A stretch of DNA of 11,206 nucleotides from Candidatus Thiomargarita nelsonii. Its GTDB lineage: Bacteria; Pseudomonadota; Gammaproteobacteria; Beggiatoales; Beggiatoaceae. Positions 1-6,829 of this stretch are shown one piece after another. The first letter of the stretch is position 1. Each line of letters begins with the position of its first letter. The notes below the pieces were generated by a model. The model was not told the origin of the DNA and ran no database searches. It saw only the letters and a list, made by a program, of their open reading frames with translations. The position numbers and the translations under genes are program-made. Where the stretch lies: positions 1 through 11,206 of the forward strand of contig LUTY01000002.1 in NCBI GenBank assembly GCA_001640045.1, given 5' to 3'.

Positions 1-286
1 GCGTGAGTCGATGTAATTCAGCCGCTGGATTTTCACCTTGACTCAGGTCTTCAATGAATAAAGGAACCGTCTCAGAAGGTGGCGCAAAAGACGCTTGCCA
101 GTTTCCATTCACACAGTGATAACGTAACCGTAAGGCATCATGATGTGAAAGTACGGCCGCCAATGCTTGGCGCAAAGCCTCTACCTCTAAATCAAGCGGC
201 ACATGCAACAAGATAGATTGATTGAAATGCCAGTATTCGGGTAAATCCTGTGCCAAAAACCAATGCTGAATGGGTGTCAGTAAACA
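1..286 (-). other. Epimerization (E) domain, first part only
   Basis: Residues from about 2182 read LTPIQHWF, then WHFNQS and SHHDALRLRY. These are E-domain signatures (PIQxWF and HFNQS), not those of an ordinary C domain. It should racemise the residue held on PCP2. The window ends before the catalytic HHxxxD motif, so activity cannot be judged. Confidence 0.85.
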
Positions 287-3200
287 TTCTCCCGTGACTA
301 ATCCTTGTTCTGCATTAACGACAATGTCAAAACTGATTATCCTCGCTAATTCAGCAATGGTTTGATGCTCAAACAAGTCACGGGGTGTCAAATGTAAGCC
401 CGCCTGACGGGCACGAGCGACAATCTGGATGCTGAGAATGGAATCGCCACCCAAACTGAAAAAGTTGTCATGAATGCTGATATTATTCTGCTTTAAGAGA
501 GAACGCCATATTTGGGCGATTTGTTGTTCGATGTCGTTGCGTGGCACTTCATAAGCATCAGTCAAATTCAATTCTGGAGACGGCAAGGCTTGACGGTCAA
601 TTTTGCCATTGGGTGTCAAAGGCAGTTTGTCCAACACGATGAAATGACTGGGAACCATGTAATCGGGCAAGCTGGCTTTTAGAGTCTCTTTGAGTTCTGC
701 CACTAAGTCATTGGGCTCTGAATCACTTGTCAAATAAGCCACTAAGCGTTTGTTATCATCCCCCTCATACAGTGTCACGATGGCTTCTTTCACTTTGGTC
801 TGTTGACGGAGTACGGTTTCAATTTCTCCTAATTCGATACGAAATCCCCGTAGTTTGATTTGGTGGTCAATACGTCCGAGATATTCTAGGTTCCCATCAG
901 GGAGCCAACGGGCTAAGTCGCCAGTTTTGTAAATGCGTTCGGTTTTGCCAAATAGTTCGACTTTGATGAATTTTTCGGCGGTGAGTTCCGGGCGGTTGAG
1001 ATAACCGCGTGCGAGGCCTCTACCTGCAATGCACAGTTCGCCGGGAATACCGGGGGGTTGGGGTTGGTGTTGTACATCTAGGATGTAGATGCGGGTGTTG
1101 GCAATGGGGTGACCTATGGATACAGTGATAATATCATTAATACTGGAGGTATCAAATGGAAAAACGGTTGCAACCACCGTTGTTTCCGTCGGTCCATAAG
1201 TATTAAGCAAAGTCGGAAAATGTCCAAAGTTCTCCAGCCACTGTCTGATTCTTTTAGCAGAAACGGCTTCACCGCCAATCAAAACCAAACGTATACTCTT
1301 AGGCCAATATCTTTTGATTATTTGCAGATCTGTTAGCAAGCTATGCCAGTAGGCCGTTGGTAAATCAAGTACCGTTAACTTTTGCTTATGACATGTTATT
1401 AGAAAAGTTTCCGTCGTGCTAAGGATTTCCTCAGTACGCAAAATGAGAGTGGCTCCTTTAAGCAAGGTTGGATAAATCTCTTCTGCTGCTGTATCAAAGC
1501 TAACCGAAGCAAATTGCAATATTTTGTCGTGACTGGTAAGCGCATAAACGTTAATGGATGAATGGATAAAATTACTTAACGCTGAATGTTCAACCATCAC
1601 ACCTTTAGGTTTCCCCGTTGACCCCGACGTATAAATCACATAAGCCAAATCTGAAGCTTGCCTGCAAATCAAAGGATTCTCTGAAGACTGGGAAGCCACA
1701 TCCACTTCATCCAAACACACCACCACACAATCAGCTTCCAACTGTGCCTTCAAATGGCTCTGAGTCAACAACAACGGGGCCGCACTGTCAGAAAGCAGAT
1801 AACGAATACGAGCCGAGGGATAGCTCGGATCAATCGGTACATAAGCACCACCCGCTTTGAGAATAGCTAATAAGCCAATAATCATCTCCAATGAACGTTC
1901 CACCGCAATCGCAATCAAGAAGTCATCACGGTTGCCGTTTTTGAACGGGAGCAGATAATGAGCTAACTGATTGGCTTTGCGGTTGAGTTCGCGATAGCTT
2001 AATTGTTGTTCTTCAAAAACAACAGCGATATTATCCGGCGTGATTGAAACCTGTTGTTCAAATAAATCCACAATAGTCAGGTCCTTTGGATAATCCGTGG
2101 TCGTGTCATTCCAAGTTTGCAATTGTTGGACTTCTTTTTCAGTCAGCATGGGTAAACGACTGATAGATTGCGTTGGATTGTCAACGAGGGCACTCAGCAG
2201 AACTTCAAAATGTGTCGCCATCCGTTCAATGGTTTGAGCCTCAAACAAATCGGTGGCATATTCCCAGACACAGTGGAATTGCCCGTCCGATTCTTCAATA
2301 TTCAGGGTCAGGTCAAATTTAGCGATGGGGTACTCCGTGTTCAGTACCGTGACTTCTAACCCAGGGAGCTTGAATTCCGCCGTTTCGTTGTTTTGCAACA
2401 CAAACATCACTTGAAAGAGAGGATGATGACTCAGACGACGGCTCGGTTGCAGCTGTTCCACCAGCATTTCAAACGGAATGTCTTGATGAGCGTAAGCCTC
2501 CAAACAGGTTTGACGAGTCTTTAGCAATAAGTCAATAAAGCTTGGTGTCTTCCCCAGTTCTTCAGTCGTTAGCTGGCTACGCAAGACCAAAGTATTGACG
2601 AAGAAACCGATTAAATCTTCGGTTTGGCGGTGAGTACGGTTGGCAATCGGACTACCGATACAAATATCGTCTTGGCGACTGTAGCGCGAGAGTAGAATAT
2701 TAAAGCAGGCCAGCAAGGTCATGAAGACCGTGACACCCTGTTGCTGACTCAGTTCACGGACCGATTGGCTGAGTGTGGCTGACAAACGCTGGGCATAATC
2801 TGCCCCTTGGTAACTTTGCTGTGGTGGACGTGGTTTATCGGTTGGTAATTCCAACAATTCCGGACATCCCGTGAGTTGTTCCCGCCAGTAATCCACTTGT
2901 TGTTGTAACACTTCTCCGGTTAGCCAATTTCTTTGCCAAGCAGCGTAGTCGCTATATTGGATGGTGAGCGGAGGTCGGCTCGGTTTTTCGCCGAGGGCAA
3001 AAGCACTATAGGCTTGTTGCCAATCACGAATCAAGACACCTATTGACCAACCATCTGAGATGATGTGGTGCATAGAAAGCAGTAAAACGGACCGCTCTTC
3101 ATTCAGTTGTAATAGAGCCGCACGGAATAATGGCCCTTGGGCTAAATCAAACGGTGTTATAGCGTTTTGGTTTGCCAGACTTTGGACTTCCTCTTTTTGT

Positions 3201-6200
3201 TCCTCATCACTCAGAAGGCGCAAATCGTGAATGGGTAAGGTTTCAATTTTATCAACCGCTTGAATCTGCACCAAAGCTTGACCGTCATGAATGGGGAAAT
3301 AAGTGCGTAGGCTGGTATGACGTTCCTGCAACCAAGATAAACTCTGTTGTAAAGCCGCTATATCTAATTGACCCGACAATTGCAAGGCCGCTGGCATGTT
3401 ATAGGTGGCACTTTCTTCAAACTGATTTAAAAACCATAACCGTTGCTGGGCAAACGACAACATGTTAGGGGAATCATCGGCTTGCACTTCAATCGGTGGT
3501 AAGCTCACCGTGCCGGTAGCCGATTCTATGGTCACCGCTAAGGTTGACACGGTCGGATGTTCAAAAACCGCTCGCACGGGCAGTTCAATTTGGAAACTCT
3601 CCCGAAGACGGGAGAGGAGTTGAGTCGCGAGTAAGGAATGTCCTCCCAGTTCAAAGAAGTTATCCTCTCGATTGATGACTTCGCGTTTGAGTACCTGAGC
3701 CATTAATCCCGCCAATAATTCTTCGGTCACCGTGAAGGGCTGGGTACCTGTTTTGATGGGGTCAATATCGGGTGCTGGCAAAGCCTTCCTATCAATTTTG
3801 CCATTGGGTGTCAAAGGCAGTTTGTCCAACACGGTGAAATGACTGGGAACCATGTAGTCGGGCAAGCTAGCTTTTAGAGTCTCTTTGAGTTCTGCCACTA
3901 AGTCATTGGGCTCTGAATCACTTGTCAAATAAGCCACTAAGCGTTTGTTATCATCCCCCTCATAGAGTGTCACGACGGCTTCTTTCACTTTGGTCTGTTG
4001 ACGGAGTACGGTTTCAATTTCGCCCAATTCAATGCGAAATCCCCGTAGTTTGACTTGGTGGTCGAGACGTCCGAGATATTCTAGGTTGCCATCGGTGAGC
4101 CAACGGGCTAAGTCGCCGGTTTTGTAGAGGTGCTCGGTTTTGCCGAATAGTTCAACTTCGATGAATTTTTTTCTCGTTAGTTCGGGGCGGCCCTTGTAGC
4201 CGCGTGCTAAACCTCTACCAGCAATGCACAATTCGCCTGGAATGCCGGGGGGCTGGGGTTGATATTGTGCGTTTAGGATGTAGATACGGGTGTTGGCGAT
4301 AGGTTGACCAATGGGAGGTAAATCCATCCAAATATCTTTATCTAAAGATAAGGTAAAAGCGGTCACTACGTGACTTTCACTCGGACCATAGTGGTTATGT
4401 AAACGACAATGTGGCAGCGTATTAAACCAACGGTGTATTGCTGGTGTCATACGCAACTGTTCACCAGCAATAATGATATTTTTTAACCAGAGCGCATCAT
4501 AGTTAGAAGCATCCATCTGTTCAGCTAAATGTTGCAACATGATGTATGGCATAAACAAACGTTCAATTTTCTGTTCAAACAAATATTTGAGCAATGCACT
4601 GGCATCCCGACGAGTCTCCTCATCGACTAAGACCAATTGACCACCCTTTAAAAAAGTGCTAAAAATTTCCTGAAAAGAGACATCAAAACTTAAGGTGGTG
4701 AACTGTAGGGTGTTTTCGGTTTTATCCAAGCCAGGTTGCTTTGATTGCCAGTGTAGTAAATTGACTAAAGCCGCTTGTGGTAGTGAGACTCCCTTCGGCT
4801 TCCCAGTCGACCCCGACGTATAAATCACATAAGCCAAATCCTCCGATTGAATCCTGACGGCTGGATTTTCTGACGACTGGGAAGCCACATCCACTTCATC
4901 CAAACACACCACCACACAATCCGGTTCCAACTGTGTCTTCAAATGGCTCTGAGTCAACAACAACGGTGCCGCACTGTCATCCAATAGATAACGAATCCGA
5001 GCCGCTGGATAGCTCGGGTCAATTGGGACATAAGCACCACCCGCTTTGAGAATCGCTAATAAGCCAATAATCATGGAAAATGAACGTTCCACCGCAATCG
5101 CAATCAAGAAGTCATCATGGTTGCCGTTTTTGAACTTGAGTAGATAATGAGCTAACTGATTGGCTTTGCGGTTGAGTTCGCTATAGCTTAATTGTTGTTG
5201 TTCAAAAACGATGGCGATATTATCCGGCGTTCTTTCTACCTGTTCTTCAAACAAGTCAATAATGGTTTTATCAATCGGATAATCTGTTGCGGTGTCATTC
5301 CAAGCAAGTAATTGTTGTTGCTCTGCTTCAGTTAGCAGGGGTAATTCAGATAAACGTTGTTGTGGATCGGCCAATGCGCCGGCCACCAAGGTTTTTAAAT
5401 GACCCGTTAATCGGTTTATTGTACTTTCTTCAAATAGATCAGTGTTATATGTCCACTCACCACGAATAGAGCCTACTTGCTCAAAGAAAGTCAACGATAA
5501 ATCAAAAGCGGCCCCCCGTTGCGAGGCGGCTAAAAATTCGGTGACCAATTTGTTGCTGGCATTCCCGCTCGACCTGTCTTGATGGCGTTCTTTATCCCAA
5601 ATAAACGCAACTTGATAGAGAGGAGAACGACTGGGATCACGGATAGGTTGCAGTTGTTCAACTAATAACCCAAACGGATATTCTTGATGGTCTAAGGCTT
5701 CCACTACCAGCTGACGGACCATTTCAAGTAATTCTTTAAATGTCGGATTCCCGTGAAGTTGGTGTCGTAAGATCACCGGATTGACAAAGTAACCAATGAT
5801 TTCTTGTAATTCCGTTGTGTGACGACCTGACATGGGTGTGCCGATGAGTATATCTTCCTGCCCGGTATAGCGTTGTAACAGCATTTGAAATACCGCTAAC
5901 ATGAACACATAAGGCGTATTACCAGTGGACTTTGAGAATTCCACAATTTGTTGATTGATGGATTCATCAAAATCGAAGGTTGCGGTAGTGCCATGATAGG
6001 TTTGTAGCGGTGGTCTATGGTGATCGGTAGGTAAGTTGAGTACGGGTAACTCACCACCGAGTTGTTTCTGCCAGTAAGTCCAGAGTTGCTTTCCTTTCGG
6101 ACCGGCAAGCATTTCAGTTTCCCAACGGACATAGTCTTTATAATCCCACTTCAATGGCGGAAGAGAAATAGGCTGCTCTGACCTAATGGCCTGATAAAGG

Positions 6201-6829
6201 GATTCTAATTCGTTAATGAGAATTTCAAGCGACCAAAAATCGGCCGCAATATGGTGCACGGTCAGTGATAGAATCGGCATGGCCGGCTCTGAAAATCCGA
6301 GCAACAATTCTATTCTAAAAACTGGCCCTTGTTTTAAGTTGAATGGCCGATCCGCATGAGCCAGCCACTTCGTTAAATCTTCTTGACTCCAATTGTCCGC
6401 CTCAGTGACTTTGAAGTGGATTTGTTGGGCTTTGTGAACCTGTTGAACGGGTTCACCGTTGCGTGTTGTATAGGTCGTGCGAAGAATGGCATGACGCTCA
6501 ACCAATTTTTCAAACGCTTGTTGTAAAGCTTGAAGTTCTAAATCGGGTCGCAAACGTGCGACATAGTTAATATTGTAAGCGGCACTTTCCGGAGCCAGTT
6601 GATATAAAAACCATAGCGCACGTTGCCCCTGCGATAGGGAATAAGTCTTGATGCTGTCATTAACACCATCCCGCAATAAGGTGACAATATCGCTTTTATA
6701 CTGCTTTATCTTGGCTAATAGTTCGGGTGTTAACACTTCCTTGGGCGCACGGTAACGTAATCGTTTGCCATCAACAAATAATTCGATTTTCTGTGCTGCC
6801 AGTTCTTCTATAAACTTAATTAAATTCAT
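1..6829 (-). CDS. Non-ribosomal peptide synthetase, docking-C-A(Pro)-PCP-C-A-PCP-E (3' partial)
   Basis: At least two peptide extension modules that take the polyketide chain from the upstream PKS and add two amino acids, the second probably epimerised. The frame from the ATG at 6829 stays open to base 1 with no stop, giving 2276 visible residues. Domains by residue: TubC-like docking 1-53, C1 62-495, A1 519-1018, PCP1 1033-1100 (Ser1065), C2 1123-1558, A2 1582-2083, PCP2 2097-2165 (Ser2130), E from about 2182. No thioesterase is in view. The start is fixed by the Shine-Dalgarno sequence, by the overlap with the PKS stop, and because docking-domain similarity begins at the first residue. The two A domains share long near-identical DNA blocks around a divergent core. 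The first residue is predicted to be proline; the second is uncertain. Confidence 0.97.
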   Translation of the reverse strand, partial: MNLIKFIEELAAQKIELFVDGKRLRYRAPKEVLTPELLAKIKQYKSDIVTLLRDGVNDSIKTYSLSQGQRALWFLYQLAPESAAYNINYVARLRPDLELQALQQAFEKLVERHAILRTTYTTRNGEPVQQVHKAQQIHFKVTEADNWSQEDLTKWLAHADRPFNLKQGPVFRIELLLGFSEPAMPILSLTVHHIAADFWSLEILINELESLYQAIRSEQPISLPPLKWDYKDYVRWETEMLAGPKGKQLWTYWQKQLGGELPVLNLPTDHHRPPLQTYHGTTATFDFDESINQQIVEFSKSTGNTPYVFMLAVFQMLLQRYTGQEDILIGTPMSGRHTTELQEIIGYFVNPVILRHQLHGNPTFKELLEMVRQLVVEALDHQEYPFGLLVEQLQPIRDPSRSPLYQVAFIWDKERHQDRSSGNASNKLVTEFLAASQRGAAFDLSLTFFEQVGSIRGEWTYNTDLFEESTINRLTGHLKTLVAGALADPQQRLSELPLLTEAEQQQLLAWNDTATDYPIDKTIIDLFEEQVERTPDNIAIVFEQQQLSYSELNRKANQLAHYLLKFKNGNHDDFLIAIAVERSFSMIIGLLAILKAGGAYVPIDPSYPAARIRYLLDDSAAPLLLTQSHLKTQLEPDCVVVCLDEVDVASQSSENPAVRIQSEDLAYVIYTSGSTGKPKGVSLPQAALVNLLHWQSKQPGLDKTENTLQFTTLSFDVSFQEIFSTFLKGGQLVLVDEETRRDASALLKYLFEQKIERLFMPYIMLQHLAEQMDASNYDALWLKNIIIAGEQLRMTPAIHRWFNTLPHCRLHNHYGPSESHVVTAFTLSLDKDIWMDLPPIGQPIANTRIYILNAQYQPQPPGIPGELCIAGRGLARGYKGRPELTRKKFIEVELFGKTEHLYKTGDLARWLTDGNLEYLGRLDHQVKLRGFRIELGEIETVLRQQTKVKEAVVTLYEGDDNKRLVAYLTSDSEPNDLVAELKETLKASLPDYMVPSHFTVLDKLPLTPNGKIDRKALPAPDIDPIKTGTQPFTVTEELLAGLMAQVLKREVINREDNFFELGGHSLLATQLLSRLRESFQIELPVRAVFEHPTVSTLAVTIESATGTVSLPPIEVQADDSPNMLSFAQQRLWFLNQFEESATYNMPAALQLSGQLDIAALQQSLSWLQERHTSLRTYFPIHDGQALVQIQAVDKIETLPIHDLRLLSDEEQKEEVQSLANQNAITPFDLAQGPLFRAALLQLNEERSVLLLSMHHIISDGWSIGVLIRDWQQAYSAFALGEKPSRPPLTIQYSDYAAWQRNWLTGEVLQQQVDYWREQLTGCPELLELPTDKPRPPQQSYQGADYAQRLSATLSQSVRELSQQQGVTVFMTLLACFNILLSRYSRQDDICIGSPIANRTHRQTEDLIGFFVNTLVLRSQLTTEELGKTPSFIDLLLKTRQTCLEAYAHQDIPFEMLVEQLQPSRRLSHHPLFQVMFVLQNNETAEFKLPGLEVTVLNTEYPIAKFDLTLNIEESDGQFHCVWEYATDLFEAQTIERMATHFEVLLSALVDNPTQSISRLPMLTEKEVQQLQTWNDTTTDYPKDLTIVDLFEQQVSITPDNIAVVFEEQQLSYRELNRKANQLAHYLLPFKNGNRDDFLIAIAVERSLEMIIGLLAILKAGGAYVPIDPSYPSARIRYLLSDSAAPLLLTQSHLKAQLEADCVVVCLDEVDVASQSSENPLICRQASDLAYVIYTSGSTGKPKGVMVEHSALSNFIHSSINVYALTSHDKILQFASVSFDTAAEEIYPTLLKGATLILRTEEILSTTETFLITCHKQKLTVLDLPTAYWHSLLTDLQIIKRYWPKSIRLVLIGGEAVSAKRIRQWLENFGHFPTLLNTYGPTETTVVATVFPFDTSSINDIITVSIGHPIANTRIYILDVQHQPQPPGIPGELCIAGRGLARGYLNRPELTAEKFIKVELFGKTERIYKTGDLARWLPDGNLEYLGRIDHQIKLRGFRIELGEIETVLRQQTKVKEAIVTLYEGDDNKRLVAYLTSDSEPNDLVAELKETLKASLPDYMVPSHFIVLDKLPLTPNGKIDRQALPSPELNLTDAYEVPRNDIEQQIAQIWRSLLKQNNISIHDNFFSLGGDSILSIQIVARARQAGLHLTPRDLFEHQTIAELARIISFDIVVNAEQGLVTGECLLTPIQHWFLAQDLPEYWHFNQSILLHVPLDLEVEALRQALAAVLSHHDALRLRYHCVNGNWQASFAPPSETVPLFIEDLSQGENPAAELHRLT
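335..541 (-). other. Peptidyl carrier protein PCP2 (epimerization-associated form)
   Basis: Attachment site Ser2130 in NFFSLGGDSILSIQ. The Asp-Ser-Ile core, instead of His-Ser-Leu, is the known variant of carriers that precede E domains. This agrees with the domain that follows. Confidence 0.92.
597..1119 (-). repeat. C-terminal A-domain repeat, copy in A2
   Basis: Direct repeat with 3792-4314 at an offset of 3195 bases, running from just before the IANTRIYIL block to the NGKIDR motif. Bases 675-769 are identical to 3870-3964, a 95-base exact match within coding DNA. Confidence 0.92.
1622..2040 (-). repeat. N-terminal A-domain repeat, copy in A2
   Basis: Direct repeat with 4811-5229 at a constant offset of 3189 bases, above 90 percent identical by eye. 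It covers the first third of the A domain up to the YTSGSTG loop. Many synonymous sites are shared, so this reflects recent common origin or gene conversion rather than protein constraint alone. Confidence 0.9.
2156..3463 (-). other. Condensation domain C2 (LCL type)
   Basis: Forms the peptide bond between the predicted prolyl residue and the second amino acid. The motif SFAQQRLWFLNQF begins at residue 1125; the catalytic HHIISDGWS has His1254, His1255 and Asp1259. Because no E domain precedes it, the donor should be L-configured. Confidence 0.92.
3530..3733 (-). other. Peptidyl carrier protein PCP1
   Basis: Phosphopantetheine attachment site Ser1065 in NFFELGGHSLLATQ. The GGHSL form is typical of carriers that hand an L-residue directly to the next C domain, which fits with C2 following immediately. 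Confidence 0.93.
3792..4314 (-). repeat. C-terminal A-domain repeat, copy in A1
   Basis: Partner of 597-1119. The 6-base difference between the two repeat offsets (3189 and 3195) lies in the divergent core between the blocks and equals two codons, so both modules stay in frame. Confidence 0.92.
4811..5229 (-). repeat. N-terminal A-domain repeat, copy in A1
   Basis: Partner of 1622-2040. Similarity falls off sharply just after the YTSGSTGKPKG codons on one side and just past the LSY motif on the other. Confidence 0.9.
5345..6646 (-). other. Condensation domain C1 (PKS-to-NRPS hybrid type)
   Basis: Joins the ACP-bound beta-hydroxyacyl chain to the first amino acid. The C1 motif SLSQGQRALWFLY starts at residue 64. 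The catalytic motif is HHIAADFWS, with His192, His193 and Asp197 intact; the usual Gly after the Asp is Phe. From memory, the ADF form is common in C domains that accept polyketide chains. It is clearly divergent from C2, which has the ordinary motif. Confidence 0.9.
6671..6829 (-). other. TubC-type N-terminal docking domain
   Basis: Residues 1-53 show the pattern of the TubC N-terminal beta-hairpin docking family: an opening helix ([17 protein letters not shown]), a strand pair around GKRLRYRAPKEVLTPELL, and a closing helix ending at DIVTLLR. In tubulysin synthase this domain recruits the C-terminus of the preceding subunit. Here the preceding subunit is the PKS, which has an acidic tail. 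Confidence 0.88.

Larger units (their letters stand above)
581..2086 (-). other. Adenylation domain A2, substrate uncertain (basic residue suspected)
   Basis: Complete A domain: LSYREL (1610), YTSGSTGKPKG (1733), FDTAAEE (Asp1779), NTYGPTET, YKTGDLARW and NGKIDR (Lys2076). By alignment to GrsA the pocket reads D, T, E, D, L, G, T, V, V, K. I do not recall an exact characterised match. Glu at position 239 and Asp at 278 would suit a cationic side chain such as Lys or Arg, but this is inference only. Confidence 0.85.
3776..5275 (-). other. Adenylation domain A1, predicted proline-activating
   Basis: Activates an amino acid as aminoacyl-AMP. Core motifs seen: LSYSEL (547), YTSGSTGKPKG (670), YGPSE, YKTGDLARW, GRLDHQVKLRG and NGKIDR with Lys1011. 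Aligning to GrsA from FDVSFQE (Asp716), the ten pocket positions read D, V, Q, F, I, A, H, V, V, K. This matches the established proline code; 4-methylproline-activating domains share it. Confidence 0.88.

Noticed and set aside
1..286. The last domain as a third condensation domain adding another residue.
   Set aside because: PIQHWF, HFNQS and the preceding GGDSI carrier motif fit an E domain better than an LCL, DCL or dual E/C domain, though only its first 90 or so residues are visible.
597..5229. The A-domain repeats as an assembly artefact or mobile element.
   Set aside because: The copies differ at scattered sites and at a two-codon length change, the spacing equals one NRPS module, and the C and PCP domains between them are divergent. 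No inverted ends or transposase are present.
5896..6132. Small minus-strand frame inside the NRPS as evidence of a frameshift.
   Set aside because: The NRPS frame reads through this region with normal C1-domain sequence, and the same phase holds from base 6829 to base 1.
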